64,000 nt of DNA. It comes from Actinobacillus genomosp. 2. Its GTDB lineage: Bacteria; Pseudomonadota; Gammaproteobacteria; Enterobacterales; Pasteurellaceae. The notes beneath the pieces are model-generated. The model saw only the letters and a list, made by a program, of their open reading frames with translations, was not told the DNA's origin and did not search any database. The translations under genes and the position numbers were made by a program. Location of the stretch: the NCBI RefSeq assembly GCF_029773605.1, contig NZ_CP103807.1, positions 1 through 64,000 of the forward strand. Reading direction: 5' to 3'. Below are positions 9,226 to 19,402 of this stretch, one piece after another. The first letter of the stretch is position 1. The number at the start of each line of letters is the position of its first letter.

Positions 9226-10074
9226 TTAATATTTGAGTGTTTCGCCTTCAGTTGGCACGGCAACTTGTTTTAAGCCTTTCGTTTTCACAAATTCACGCAT
9301 ATCTTTGGTACTGACCGTTGCGTGGTTTACAGCGTCCATATGCACGGTAATGATGTCTGCTTTTGGTGCAACTTGACGCATTTTCGCTACATCTTCTTTA
9401 CCCATAATGATTGCATCTTTTGGTTCTAACATTTCAGCACGACCTGTGTTCATCACGATCACTTCAGGTTTGAAGTCTGCAATTGCATTGTCCACTGATT
9501 GATTCCAAATGGTGTCGCCCACAACGTAAGTGGTTTTCTCGCCTTTTGCTTCCATCACGAAGCCCATCGCATCGCCTAACATTTCCGCTAACATTGGGTT
9601 AGCATACATTGCGTCTGTACCGTGCTGACCACCTTTAACACGCGTTAATTTCACGCCGTTAAATTCAGTGTGATTGCCCACTACACGCACATCTTTAAAG
9701 CCTTGACCACGAATGATTTTTGCATCATCCGCATTTTGTACGAAAATCGGTAAATCTTTTGGTAATTTCTCTTGAGCCGCTTTATCCCAGTGGTCATCGT
9801 GAGTATGAGTCACGATTACCGCTTGCACGCCTGTAATCACATCTTCCGCTGATTGTTTCATATCAATCAATGGGTTACGTTTTTCAAAGTTTACTGTACC
9901 AGCAAAACCTTCATAAGCACCTTTAGTCGCTAAATATGGATCAACTAAGAATGTTGTACCTGCGTAATTGATTTTCGCTGTTGCGTTACGAACGTGTTGA
10001 TATTCCAATGCTGACGCGGAATTTGCGACGAATAAACCTAATGTTAATGCTGATAAAGTTGCTTTAAGTTTCAT
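9226..10074 (-). CDS. Exported metallo-beta-lactamase-fold hydrolase (UlaG-like)
   Basis: The 282-residue protein has a signal peptide (MKLKATLSALTLGLFVANSASA), so it is probably periplasmic. The rest is a metallo-beta-lactamase fold of the UlaG/L-ascorbate-6-phosphate-lactonase-like group. Visible motifs are FLVDPYL, the metal motif THTHDDHWD, later metal-ligand regions around GGQHG and VVGDTIW, and VHMDAVNH near the end. Cytoplasmic UlaG enzymes lack a signal peptide, so the substrate is unknown. It is divergent from a GATase1/AraC-type regulator, 140 bases apart, which suggests that protein controls it. Confidence 0.8.
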   Translation of the reverse strand: MKLKATLSALTLGLFVANSASALEYQHVRNATAKINYAGTTFLVDPYLATKGAYEGFAGTVNFEKRNPLIDMKQSAEDVITGVQAVIVTHTHDDHWDKAAQEKLPKDLPIFVQNADDAKIIRGQGFKDVRVVGNHTEFNGVKLTRVKGGQHGTDAMYANPMLAEMLGDAMGFVMEAKGEKTTYVVGDTIWNQSVDNAIADFKPEVIVMNTGRAEMLEPKDAIIMGKEDVAKMRQVAPKADIITVHMDAVNHATVSTKDMREFVKTKGLKQVAVPTEGETLKY

Positions 10075-10106
10075 ATTGTATCCTTTGTAAAATTTTTCCG
10101 AAAAAC

Positions 10107-10116
10107 GACCGCTTGT
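10107..10116 (-). repeat. DNA uptake signal sequence
   Basis: GACCGCTTGT, the exact reverse complement of ACAAGCGGTC, single copy in the divergent intergenic region between the metallo-hydrolase gene and its likely regulator. Imports of related DNA use this signal in the Apl-type USS lineage. Confidence 0.8.
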
Positions 10117-10214
10117 TGCGGTGTAGGAATATTATGCAAAAATTCGAAGAGGAGAAAAATTGACTTTTAGGACAATAAGCGAAAGAATTGAGCCAAATTT
10201 CTTAGGAGAATGTT

Positions 10215-11159
10215 ATGCCCTTAAAAATTGCTCTTGTATTACAGCAAAATCTTAATCTTTTCCAATTTTCCGTGCCGTATGCAGTATTTACCACCGCTTT
10301 GCCATCTGATGATTTATTTTCGATTACGCTCGTGGCAGAAGAGCCGAATGTAAAAAGTCATTTACTGAATGTGCAAGCAGAGCGTGGTTTGGATTATTTG
10401 ACGGAAGCGGACATTGTAATGATAGCGGGGTGGTCAGATTTAAATGAACTACCGAGCCAAGCATTGCAGACAGCGCTACAAGAGGCCTATCAACGTGGAG
10501 CATATTTAGTAGGATTATGTTACGGCACTTATGCGTTAGCTTATGCAGGCTTACTAGATGGTAAACAAGCTACTACCCATTGGCACGGTGAAGCGGATTT
10601 TCGCCAACGTTTTCCACAAGTAACATTAGATGCCAATGCGCTTTATATAGAAGATGAGCGCTTGATCACCTCGGCAGGCACAAGTGCAGGATTAGATTGT
10701 TGTCTTTATATCATTCGTAAATTCTATGGCGTGAAAATTGCCAACCACGTTGCACGCATTATGGTTGCACCACCGCACCGAGAAGGTGGACAAGCACAAT
10801 TTATTGAACCTCTGAAACTAGAAACTTCACAAAACGACAGATTGCACGAAATGTTGCAATATGTACGTCAAAATCTGCAAAAATCTCATAATATTGACGA
10901 GTTGGCTGAAATGGCGCACATTAGCCGACGCACTTTTACTCGCCATTTCCAGAAAATAACCGGTACAAGTTTCACTCAATGGCTTATCGCTGAGCGCTTA
11001 CAAAAAAGCCTCGAATTACTAGAGAGTAGTGAGTTTTCTATCGAGGCTATCAGTGAAAAAATTGGCTTCCAAAGTGCAGTCAGTTTCCGTCAACACTTCA
11101 AACAACGCTTCCACGTTAGCCCAAATGAATGGCGGAAGACTTTTGGTGGCAATGAATGA
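10215..11159 (+). CDS. GATase1/DJ-1-like AraC-family transcriptional regulator
   Basis: The 314-residue protein has two parts. Residues about 1-190 form a class I glutamine-amidotransferase/DJ-1-like domain with the nucleophile-elbow motif VGLCYGTYAL, which in this family is thought to sense a ligand rather than act as an enzyme. Residues about 215-310 form an AraC-type pair of helix-turn-helix motifs (ISRRTFTRHFQKITG and the second, IGFQSAVSFRQHFKQRF). This is the FtrA/GlxA architecture. It starts 140 bases from, and divergent to, the exported metallo-hydrolase gene, its most likely target. A Shine-Dalgarno (TTAGGAG) precedes the ATG. Confidence 0.88.
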   Translation: MPLKIALVLQQNLNLFQFSVPYAVFTTALPSDDLFSITLVAEEPNVKSHLLNVQAERGLDYLTEADIVMIAGWSDLNELPSQALQTALQEAYQRGAYLVGLCYGTYALAYAGLLDGKQATTHWHGEADFRQRFPQVTLDANALYIEDERLITSAGTSAGLDCCLYIIRKFYGVKIANHVARIMVAPPHREGGQAQFIEPLKLETSQNDRLHEMLQYVRQNLQKSHNIDELAEMAHISRRTFTRHFQKITGTSFTQWLIAERLQKSLELLESSEFSIEAISEKIGFQSAVSFRQHFKQRFHVSPNEWRKTFGGNE

Positions 11160-11184
11160 ACATAGGGGAGTAATCCCCTATGAG

Positions 11185-14100
11185 TTATACTAATTTCCCA
11201 ATTAATTCTTCCACAAACGCCAAGCGTTCTGCATTATCGGCAAGCGGTAAATTAAAGCGGAATTTTTGCGCGCCTTCAAATTTATAGACATTCTTATCCG
11301 ATTGGATCAGTTGTAAGAACTTCATTGGGTCAGGTTGTGCGTTTGGTTTAAATTCCAAATAGCCACCGTTAATCCCTGCATCAACTTTCTTCAAGCCGAG
11401 TGGTGTTGCCAAATGACGAAGCTGAGTAATTTGGAATAGATTTTTCGTTGCCTCCGGCAATAATCCGAAGCGATCGATAAGTTCGACTTTCAAATCTTTC
11501 AACGCTTCGACATTTTCCGCTGAAGCGATCCGTTTATAGAACGATAAACGCATATTCACATCCGGTACATAATCGTCCGGCAACAATGCCGGTATGCGTA
11601 ACTCAATCTCGACCTGATTTTGTGTGATTTCTTCTAAAGTCGGTTCACGTCCTTCTTGTAACGCTTTTACCGCATTTTCAAGCAGATCCATATAGAGCGA
11701 GAAACCGATACTTTCAATCTGTCCGCTTTGTTCAGAGCCGAGCAATTCGCCCGCACCACGGATTTCTAAATCGTGAGTCGCTAGCACAAATCCGGCACCG
11801 AGATTATCAATCGAACTGAGTGCTTCCAAACGTTGTTGAGCGTCTTTGGTTAATGTTTTTGGCGGTGGTGTCAGTAAATAGGCGTAAGCCTGATGATGAG
11901 AACGTCCGACACGTCCACGTAACTGGTGCAGCTGTGCCAAGCCGAATTTATCCGCACGATCAATAATAATCGTGTTAGCGGTCGGCACATCAATTCCCGT
12001 TTCAATAATGGTGGAACAGACCAATAGATTAAAACGCTGATGATAGAAATCACTCATCACACGTTCCAATTCACGTTCACGCATTTGCCCGTGTCCAATC
12101 ACAATCCGAGCTTCCGGCACGAGTTCCGCTAACTTAGTCGCACAATTTTCGATTGTTGCCACATCGTTATGTAAATAATACACCTGACCGCCACGCAGAA
12201 TTTCACGCAAAATTGCCTCTCTTACGACTAAATCATCATGTTGGCGGACGAAAGTTTTAATCGTTAAGCGACGTGCTGGAGGACTAGCGATAATAGACAG
12301 ATCGCGCATGCCGTTTAATGCCATATTCAGCGTACGAGGAATTGGCGTTGCGGTGAGCGTGAGAATATCGACATTGGCTCGCAATTGTTTGATTTTCTCT
12401 TTTTGACGCACGCCGAAACGGTGTTCCTCGTCAATCACGAGTAAACCGAGATCACGGAATTGTACGTCTTCTTGTAGCAGTTTGTGTGTGCCGACCAAAA
12501 TATCCACTTTGCCTTCTGCCACCTTTTCCAAAATTGCTTTTTGCTCTTTGGCAGTTTTAAAACGAGAAAGCACTTCGACATTAATCGGATAGTTGGCAAA
12601 ACGATCTTTGAAATTCTCGAAATGTTGTTGTGCCAAAAGCGTAGTCGGTACAAGCACGGCAACTTGTTTATGGTTTTCAACCGCTAGGAAAGTGGCTCGC
12701 ATTGCCACTTCGGTTTTACCGAAACCGACATCCCCACAGACAAGGCGATCCATTGCTTTTGGCAAGCACATATCGCTAATGACCGCATTGATTGCGGTTT
12801 TCTGGTCTTCAGTTTCTTCAAACGGGAAAGTGTGGCTAAATTGCATAAAACTGTCTCGATCGTAGGCAAACGCAAAGCCTTTTTGCGATTCTCGTTTGGC
12901 ATACACATCAAGTAATTCCGCCGCCACATCTCGGATTTTCTCCGCTGCTTTTTGGCGTGTTTTCGCCCATGCTTCCGAACCGAGTTTATGTAGTGGAGCG
13001 GTTTCATCCGCTCCACCGATATAACGGGAAATCAGATGTAATGAAGCAACCGGTACATAGAGCTTCGCCTCGTTCGCATAGAGTAAGACAAGGTATTCCG
13101 CTTTAATGCCGCCGGCGTCCAATACGGTGAGTCCTGCATAACGTCCAACACCGTTTTCTAAATGTACCACCGCTTGCCCGATTTTGAGTTCCGCAAGGTT
13201 ACGAATGAGCGTGTCCGGATTGACCGTTTTGCGATTTTTCTCCGTACGTTTTGTTTGAACTTTTTCGCCCAAGAAATCCGTTTCGCAAATAATTGCTAAA
13301 TTTTGACCGCTTGCATTTTCAATAATAAAGCCTTGATCAAGCGGTGAAATCATCAATGAAATTTGCGAATCAATTTCCGCTAATGATTTAACCTGTTTCG
13401 GTTTGATTTTGAGCGGTGCAAGTAATTCGAGCAAGGTTTCTCGGCGACCTTCACTTTCTACAGAAAATAAAAGCTGCCCATCAAATTTGCTACGGAATTT
13501 ATTGAACGCTTCAAACGGATCTTTTAACTGCGAGTTAATCGCCAATTCCGGTAGCTTATCAACATTGGCATTTTGTTTAGTTACTGATTTTCTCACTTTT
13601 TCCGCACTTAGTGTCAAACGTGGATAAGCTTTTAAGCCACGATTGACTTCATCAACCGAGAACCATAATTTGTCTGGCGGTAATAATGGACGCATCGGAT
13701 CCACTCGGCGACTTTCATAGCGTTGAGCGGTATCTTTATGGAATTGTTCCGCCTTTTCGGCAATGCCGTCAAAGGTAATAAATAGGGTATTTTCTGCTAA
13801 ATAATCAAATAGGCTCGCCATTTCTTCAAAGAATAGTGGCTGCCAATATTCAATCCCTGCGTTCAAAATCCCTTTACTGACTTGCTGATAAATATGCTCC
13901 GGTTCACGGCGGATTTCACCGAATTGTTCACGGAATTTGCTTCTAAAATGCTCGATCCCATTGCTATCGGTCGGGAACTCGTGTGCCGGCAGTAAATTAA
14001 TTTCGTTGATCTCGGCTATTGTGCGTTGGCTATCCACATCAAAGGTGCGGATCGAATCGATTTCATCATCAAAAAAATCTAAACGGAACGGACTTTCCGC

Positions 14101-14634
14101 TCCCATTGGGTAAAGATCAAGTAACGCACCACGTACCGCATATTCGCCGTATTCCAACACTTGTTCCACGGCACGATAACCGGCATTTTCCAACTGTAAA
14201 CGTAACGATTGAATTGAAAAGCGGTCACCTTTCTTAATCAATAATACATTATTGGCGAGATAACTCGGCGGACAAACTTTCTGTAACAGCGTATTGATTG
14301 GCAATAGAAAAATCTGTTTATTGCCTTGTTGCAAATGAAACAAGGCGGAAAGGCGAGCGGAAATAATATCTTGATGCGGTGAAAAATTATCGTAAGGCAA
14401 GGTTTCCCAGTCCGGAAAGACTGAAACCGGTAATTTACTGAATTGTGTTAAGGCTTTTTCAAGGCGTAATGCGGTGCGGGTATCTGGCGTAACTACTACG
14501 CTCAAACCGTTAAATCGCTGAGTAGCTTGTGCAATAACAAGCGTGTCTGCGTGTCCGATTAGATTGCCAAGCGTTTGATGATCTTGGTATTTTCCTCCGA
14601 TTTCCGGTAGGTTTAGATTAAAATGGAATGTCAT
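11185..14634 (-). CDS. mfd: Transcription-repair coupling factor Mfd
   Basis: Mfd removes RNA polymerase stalled at lesions and recruits UvrA. The 1149-residue product has the full family length. Visible parts are the UvrB-like N-terminal region (residues about 1-350), the RNA polymerase-interacting region starting near LKIGQAVVHLENGVGRY, and the RecG-like translocase with Walker A CGDVGFGKTEVAM and the DEEHRFG box. Further helicase motifs are LTATPIPRTLNMA and QLRGRVGRS, followed by the C-terminal TRCF domain. It is convergent with the AraC-type gene (25 bases between stops) and divergent from pepN. Confidence 0.98.
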   Translation of the reverse strand: MTFHFNLNLPEIGGKYQDHQTLGNLIGHADTLVIAQATQRFNGLSVVVTPDTRTALRLEKALTQFSKLPVSVFPDWETLPYDNFSPHQDIISARLSALFHLQQGNKQIFLLPINTLLQKVCPPSYLANNVLLIKKGDRFSIQSLRLQLENAGYRAVEQVLEYGEYAVRGALLDLYPMGAESPFRLDFFDDEIDSIRTFDVDSQRTIAEINEINLLPAHEFPTDSNGIEHFRSKFREQFGEIRREPEHIYQQVSKGILNAGIEYWQPLFFEEMASLFDYLAENTLFITFDGIAEKAEQFHKDTAQRYESRRVDPMRPLLPPDKLWFSVDEVNRGLKAYPRLTLSAEKVRKSVTKQNANVDKLPELAINSQLKDPFEAFNKFRSKFDGQLLFSVESEGRRETLLELLAPLKIKPKQVKSLAEIDSQISLMISPLDQGFIIENASGQNLAIICETDFLGEKVQTKRTEKNRKTVNPDTLIRNLAELKIGQAVVHLENGVGRYAGLTVLDAGGIKAEYLVLLYANEAKLYVPVASLHLISRYIGGADETAPLHKLGSEAWAKTRQKAAEKIRDVAAELLDVYAKRESQKGFAFAYDRDSFMQFSHTFPFEETEDQKTAINAVISDMCLPKAMDRLVCGDVGFGKTEVAMRATFLAVENHKQVAVLVPTTLLAQQHFENFKDRFANYPINVEVLSRFKTAKEQKAILEKVAEGKVDILVGTHKLLQEDVQFRDLGLLVIDEEHRFGVRQKEKIKQLRANVDILTLTATPIPRTLNMALNGMRDLSIIASPPARRLTIKTFVRQHDDLVVREAILREILRGGQVYYLHNDVATIENCATKLAELVPEARIVIGHGQMRERELERVMSDFYHQRFNLLVCSTIIETGIDVPTANTIIIDRADKFGLAQLHQLRGRVGRSHHQAYAYLLTPPPKTLTKDAQQRLEALSSIDNLGAGFVLATHDLEIRGAGELLGSEQSGQIESIGFSLYMDLLENAVKALQEGREPTLEEITQNQVEIELRIPALLPDDYVPDVNMRLSFYKRIASAENVEALKDLKVELIDRFGLLPEATKNLFQITQLRHLATPLGLKKVDAGINGGYLEFKPNAQPDPMKFLQLIQSDKNVYKFEGAQKFRFNLPLADNAERLAFVEELIGKLV

Positions 14635-14735
14635 AAGCGGTTAGATTTTTTGGAAAATTTGCGACTATTTTAGTACAATTATGTTCGCTTCTCTATGGTG
14701 AGTTTCTTCTTACCAAATCATTCAAGGAAAATAGT

Positions 14736-17345
14736 ATGCAACCTAAAGCCAAATATAGAAAAGATTATCGTGCACCGGATTTTACTATCACTGATATTTA
14801 TCTCGATTTTCAACTTGACCCTAACCGCACTTTCGTTACCTCAACCTTAACTGTCGAACGTAAAAATGAGGAAGCGACACATATTCGTTTAGACGGACAT
14901 AGCTTTGATTTTCTCTCATTAAAATTAAATGGAGAAACCTTTGAGCGTTTTGAGAAAGATAGTGAATCATTAACCGTTGATGTTACCGGGGTTGCATCTC
15001 CATTTGAATTACAAATTGAAACCGGTTTAAATCCTGCACAAAACACGTCTTTACAAGGTTTATACCAATCCGGTGACGGCATTTGTACTCAATGTGAAGC
15101 GGAAGGCTTCCGTCAAATTACCTATATGTTGGATCGTCCGGATGTGCTTGCAAAATATCGCACAAAAATTACCGCTTCCAAAGCTAAATATCCGTTCTTG
15201 CTTTCCAATGGTAATCGCATTGCACAAGGTGATTTAGAAGATGGTCGTCATTGGGTTGAATGGGAAGATCCGTTCTTTAAACCAAGTTATTTATTTGCAT
15301 TGGTTGCCGGTGATTTTGATCTGTTACAAGATAAATTTATTACTAAAAGCAGTCGTGAAGTTACATTAGAGATCTATGTTGATCGTGGCAATTTAGATCG
15401 TGCCGGCTGGGCGATGGAAAGTTTAAAACGTGCAATGAAATGGGATGAAGATCGTTTCGGTTTAGAATACGATTTAGATATCTATATGATTGTCGCAGTT
15501 GATTTCTTCAATATGGGCGCTATGGAAAACAAAGGCTTAAATGTTTTCAACTCTAAATTTGTGTTGGCAAAACCGGAAACGGCAACCGATACCGATTATT
15601 TAGATATTGAAAGCGTGATTGCCCACGAATATTTCCATAACTGGACCGGTAATCGCATTACTTGCCGAGATTGGTTCCAATTAAGTCTTAAAGAAGGTCT
15701 AACTGTATTCCGTGATCAAGAATTTACCTCAGATTTATGGTCACGTCCGGCAAAACGTATTGAAGATGTACGTTTACTACGAGCGGTGCAATTTGCCGAA
15801 GATGCCAGCCCGATGGCACACCCGATTCGCCCTGAAAAAGTGATTGAAATGAATAACTTCTATACTGTTACCGTCTATGAAAAAGGGGCAGAAGTGATTC
15901 GTATGATTCACACCTTATTGGGCGAAGAAAAATTCCAAAAAGGGATGCAATTATATGTTGCGGAAAATGACGGTTCTGCGGCAACGTGTGAAGATTTTGT
16001 ATCTGCAATGGAACGTGCTTCAGGCGTTGATTTAAGCCAATTCCGTCGTTGGTATAGCCAATCTGGTACGCCTGAACTTAGTGTGAGTGATGAATATGAT
16101 GAAATGCACCATATCTATCGTTTACATGTTTCGCAACATACGCCGGCAACCGCAGATCAGCTGGAAAAAGTCAATTTACATATTCCGTTAAAAATTGAGT
16201 TATACAGTCAACAAGACGGTTCGCCGATTGCATTACAGTTTGAAGGTACAACACTAAATAGTGTATTGGATATTTTGCAAGAGCATCAAATCTTTGAGTT
16301 TCATAATGTCATGCATAAGCCTGTTCCGGCATTATTATGTGATTTCTCGGCGCCGGTACGCTTAGATTATGCGTATAGTAATGCACAATTAATCGCATTA
16401 CTCAAATTTGCTCAGAATGATTTTGTTCGTTGGGATGCAGCACAAACCTTATTTAACAATGAGTTACGTCTGAATTTAACTCGTCATCAATCGGGTGAGG
16501 CATTTACGTTCTCCGCTGATTTAACTGAGGCATTGGTTTATTTATTGGATAATTATGAGTCAGATCCGGAATTAACCGCTTTAATGCTGACATTACCGAA
16601 AGAAACGGAATTTGCAGAAGTGTTTAAAGTGATTGATCCAGTAGGTATTGCCGTCACCCGTGAATTTATGTTACGCAGTATTGCTGAAACATTGCGAGAT
16701 CGTCTATTACACGTATATAACCGTAATCGTTGTGATGTTTATCGTGTTGTGGCTGAGGATATGTCAAAACGTGCATTACGTAATCTATGTTTATCTTATT
16801 TAGCCTTTACAGATTTAGGTAACGGATTAACTTATAAGCATTATCAGCAAGCGGATAATATGACCGATACTTTAGCGGCACTTTCGGCGGCGACTAAAGC
16901 ACAATTAGCCTGTCGAGATCAACTATTAGCGGATTTTGAACAGAAATGGCAGCATGACGGTTTAGTTATGGATAAGTGGTTTATGTTGCAAGCGACACGT
17001 CCGGATGAAAATGTATTGGAAATCGTTCAAGGTTTGTTAGAACATCGTAGTTTTAACTTTAACAATCCGAATAGATTACGTTCATTGGTCGGTGCTTTTG
17101 CAAGCCAAAATCCTAAAGCATTTCATGCAATTGACGGTTCAGGCTATCGATTCTTAGTTGATGTTTTAATTAAACTGAATGATAGCAATCCGCAAGTTGC
17201 ATCACGTTTAATTGAACCGCTAATTAAACTTTCTCGTTATGATAATCAGCGTCAAACCCTAATGAAACGTGGCTTGGAACGTCTTGGTAGCTTAGACGGT
17301 TTAGCACGTGATTTATATGAGAAAATTGAAAAAGCGTTACAATAA
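14736..17345 (+). CDS. pepN: Aminopeptidase N (alanyl aminopeptidase)
   Basis: PepN is a zinc M1-family aminopeptidase that trims peptides in the cytoplasm. The 869-residue product is of normal length. It carries the exopeptidase motif GAMENKGLN, the zinc motif HEYFHNW followed by the second glutamate in LKEGLTVFRDQE, and the tyrosine region TVTVYEKGAEV. A helical C-terminal half completes the fold. It has its own upstream region, divergent from mfd, and a good terminator follows. Confidence 0.98.
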   Translation: MQPKAKYRKDYRAPDFTITDIYLDFQLDPNRTFVTSTLTVERKNEEATHIRLDGHSFDFLSLKLNGETFERFEKDSESLTVDVTGVASPFELQIETGLNPAQNTSLQGLYQSGDGICTQCEAEGFRQITYMLDRPDVLAKYRTKITASKAKYPFLLSNGNRIAQGDLEDGRHWVEWEDPFFKPSYLFALVAGDFDLLQDKFITKSSREVTLEIYVDRGNLDRAGWAMESLKRAMKWDEDRFGLEYDLDIYMIVAVDFFNMGAMENKGLNVFNSKFVLAKPETATDTDYLDIESVIAHEYFHNWTGNRITCRDWFQLSLKEGLTVFRDQEFTSDLWSRPAKRIEDVRLLRAVQFAEDASPMAHPIRPEKVIEMNNFYTVTVYEKGAEVIRMIHTLLGEEKFQKGMQLYVAENDGSAATCEDFVSAMERASGVDLSQFRRWYSQSGTPELSVSDEYDEMHHIYRLHVSQHTPATADQLEKVNLHIPLKIELYSQQDGSPIALQFEGTTLNSVLDILQEHQIFEFHNVMHKPVPALLCDFSAPVRLDYAYSNAQLIALLKFAQNDFVRWDAAQTLFNNELRLNLTRHQSGEAFTFSADLTEALVYLLDNYESDPELTALMLTLPKETEFAEVFKVIDPVGIAVTREFMLRSIAETLRDRLLHVYNRNRCDVYRVVAEDMSKRALRNLCLSYLAFTDLGNGLTYKHYQQADNMTDTLAALSAATKAQLACRDQLLADFEQKWQHDGLVMDKWFMLQATRPDENVLEIVQGLLEHRSFNFNNPNRLRSLVGAFASQNPKAFHAIDGSGYRFLVDVLIKLNDSNPQVASRLIEPLIKLSRYDNQRQTLMKRGLERLGSLDGLARDLYEKIEKALQ

Positions 17346-17364
17346 GATGATAATTGAATAGATA

Positions 17365-17399
17365 AAAGCCTAATTCAAACGAATTAGGCTTTATTTTTA
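17365..17399. terminator. Terminator between pepN and plsY
   Basis: Stem AAAGCCTAATTC (17365-17376) with GAATTAGGCTTT (17381-17392), loop AAAC, followed by ATTTTTAT. It lies between convergent genes. Confidence 0.85.
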
Positions 17400-17468
17400 T
17401 AAGTGATACAAACGGTTGAATTAGCTAAATTTTTGTCAATTTTCCATTAAATTTGACCACTTGTTTAA

Positions 17469-18059
17469 TTATCTTCTTGCCCAAAGCGGTTGTTCTTGTC
17501 CTCGCCATAAACGTTGAATATTTTCGTGGTGGCGATAGACCAATAAACAGCAGACTAATGCAACTGGAAAGGTAAACTCGGGGCGGAACCACCAAACGTA
17601 AAAAGGCAATAATAAGGCAGTTAAGACGGCACTTAATGATGAGTAACCAAATAACAGGAAGACAATCAGCCAGCTACATAATGCAACGGCTGAAACGGCT
17701 AAACTAATCGGTAATAACGCACCGAAGGCAGTTGCAACACCTTTGCCTCCACGAAATTGAAAAAATACTGGGAAGATATGCCCTAAACAAGCGGCTAAAG
17801 CAATAAAGCCGATGGCTGAAGGCGTTAAATCAAATAGAAATGCCAATATGACTGGCACAGTGCCTTTTAAAATATCAAATAACAACACGCCTAAAGCTAA
17901 AAATTTTCCACCGATTCGTAGTACATTGGTTGCACCAGGATTATGTGAGCCTTTTTCCCTCGGATCCGGCAAACCGGCTAAGCGGCATAAAATAATGGCA
18001 CTTGAGATCGAGCCTAACAAGTAGGCAAATACAATTAACAAATAGGCGGTAATACTCAT
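17469..18059 (-). CDS. plsY: Acyl-phosphate:glycerol-3-phosphate acyltransferase PlsY
   Basis: PlsY makes lysophosphatidic acid from acyl phosphate at the inner membrane, the first step of phospholipid synthesis. The 196-residue protein has about five membrane segments. The three conserved cytoplasmic motifs are recognisable: [12 protein letters not shown] (about residues 37-48), [19 protein letters not shown], and the C-terminal RHHENIQRL. Length matches the family. The divergent folB starts 72 bases away. Confidence 0.96.
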   Translation of the reverse strand: MSITAYLLIVFAYLLGSISSAIILCRLAGLPDPREKGSHNPGATNVLRIGGKFLALGVLLFDILKGTVPVILAFLFDLTPSAIGFIALAACLGHIFPVFFQFRGGKGVATAFGALLPISLAVSAVALCSWLIVFLLFGYSSLSAVLTALLLPFYVWWFRPEFTFPVALVCCLLVYRHHENIQRLWRGQEQPLWARR

Positions 18060-18131
18060 AAATTGTCCTTACATTGGCGTTCTATGCTATATTCTCGGCA
18101 ATGTTATCATAAACTTATTAAGGAAACTAAA

Positions 18132-18485
18132 ATGGCGGATAAAGTTTTTATTCACGAATTGACGGCGTTTGCTTCTATTGGAGCTTATGATTGGGAACAT
18201 ACGATCAAACAGCGTTTAGTTTTTAATATTGAAATGGAATGGGATTTTTCAAAAGCAGTAGAAACGGATGATGTGCAATATTGTTTAAATTATGCGGAAG
18301 TGTCAGAAAAAATCTTAGCTTTCGTTGAATCCAAACCATTTAAGCTGGTTGAAACGGTTGCTTATCAAGTCGCTGATTTGTTACAGAACAATTATGCCGT
18401 GCGAAATTTACGGATTGAGTTACATAAACCTAAAGCTGTTGCTCAAGCGAGTAGTGTCGGTGTGATTGTAGAGCGGAGATCCTAA
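18132..18485 (+). CDS. folB: Dihydroneopterin aldolase FolB
   Basis: FolB cleaves dihydroneopterin to hydroxymethyl-dihydropterin in folate synthesis. The 117-residue product matches the family length and motifs: IGAYDWEHTIKQRL near the N-terminus, LNYAEVSE, the LVETVAYQVADLL helix, and HKPKAV near the end. The ATG at 18132 is preferred over an upstream in-frame codon at 18063 because the conserved sequence starts at MADKVFI and AAGGAAAC lies just upstream. Its stop overlaps the start of the next gene (TAATG). Confidence 0.95.
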   Translation: MADKVFIHELTAFASIGAYDWEHTIKQRLVFNIEMEWDFSKAVETDDVQYCLNYAEVSEKILAFVESKPFKLVETVAYQVADLLQNNYAVRNLRIELHKPKAVAQASSVGVIVERRS

Positions 18486-19402
18486 TGAATATTCGCCTTG
18501 GTTATTTAAGTTTGATTTTAGCTACCGCATTTTGGGGTGGTAACTTTGTATTAGGCAAAGTACTCAGTAATGTTATTCCTCCGATTACGCTGACTTATAT
18601 TCGTTGGTTTCCTGCATTCATTATTTTAGTTATTGCCTTTTATCGACCAACGATACAGGCATTACCGATACTGAAATCAGCGAAGAAAGTGATGTGGGCA
18701 TTGGGTATGTTAGGTATCGTACTTTTCCCCGCAACGCTTTATCAAGGATTAAAAACCACTTCAGCACTCAATGCGAGTCTTTATTTGGCAGTCGTGCCAG
18801 TCTTGGTTTTATTTTTAAATTTATGGGTATTTAAAGAGAAAATTAAACCGATGATTTTGAGCGGAGCCTTATTAAGTCTTATCGGTGTCTTTTGGCTATT
18901 AAGTCAAGGCAATTTTGAAAAATTAATGAATTTACAAATAAACCACGGCGATTTATGGACGATAGCCTCTGCGGTAAGTTGGGCGATATATTGCTGTATT
19001 ATCCGCTTACGCTCGGCAAATATTAGCAATACGGCATTTTTGATAGCACTTGTCGGTTTAGCAGTAATTTCTCTGACACCGTTCTTTTTATATGAATTTT
19101 GGCAATCTTCTGTAGAAATTTTGCAAAATTTAACCGCTTATCAATGGTTTGGGATTGCCTATTTGGTTATCGGATCTTCTATCTTATCTTATGCTTTTTG
19201 GAACTTTGGTATTGCGATTGTCGGTTCGGCAAAAGGTGCAGTTATGACGAATTTTACACCGTTATTTGCCGCATTATTCAGTATTTTGTTGTTAAATGAA
19301 TCAGTAAAAACATTTCACGTCATTAGTGCGATCTTGATCACAACCGGCGTATTAATTTGCAGTTATAATAAGTCCCCGTCAAACAAAGGAGAAAAAGCAT
19401 AA
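18485..19402 (+). CDS. EamA-family (DMT) metabolite transporter
   Basis: The 305-residue protein has about ten hydrophobic segments in two repeated EamA domains, the second starting near residue 150. The first begins WGGNFVLGKVLSN and the second contains WAIYCCIIR and later GSAKGAVMTNFTPLFAALFSILLLNE, both typical of the drug/metabolite transporter superfamily. The substrate cannot be read from the sequence. It overlaps folB by one base and cdd by one base (TAATG at both ends), so the three are translationally coupled. Confidence 0.9.
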   Translation: MNIRLGYLSLILATAFWGGNFVLGKVLSNVIPPITLTYIRWFPAFIILVIAFYRPTIQALPILKSAKKVMWALGMLGIVLFPATLYQGLKTTSALNASLYLAVVPVLVLFLNLWVFKEKIKPMILSGALLSLIGVFWLLSQGNFEKLMNLQINHGDLWTIASAVSWAIYCCIIRLRSANISNTAFLIALVGLAVISLTPFFLYEFWQSSVEILQNLTAYQWFGIAYLVIGSSILSYAFWNFGIAIVGSAKGAVMTNFTPLFAALFSILLLNESVKTFHVISAILITTGVLICSYNKSPSNKGEKA

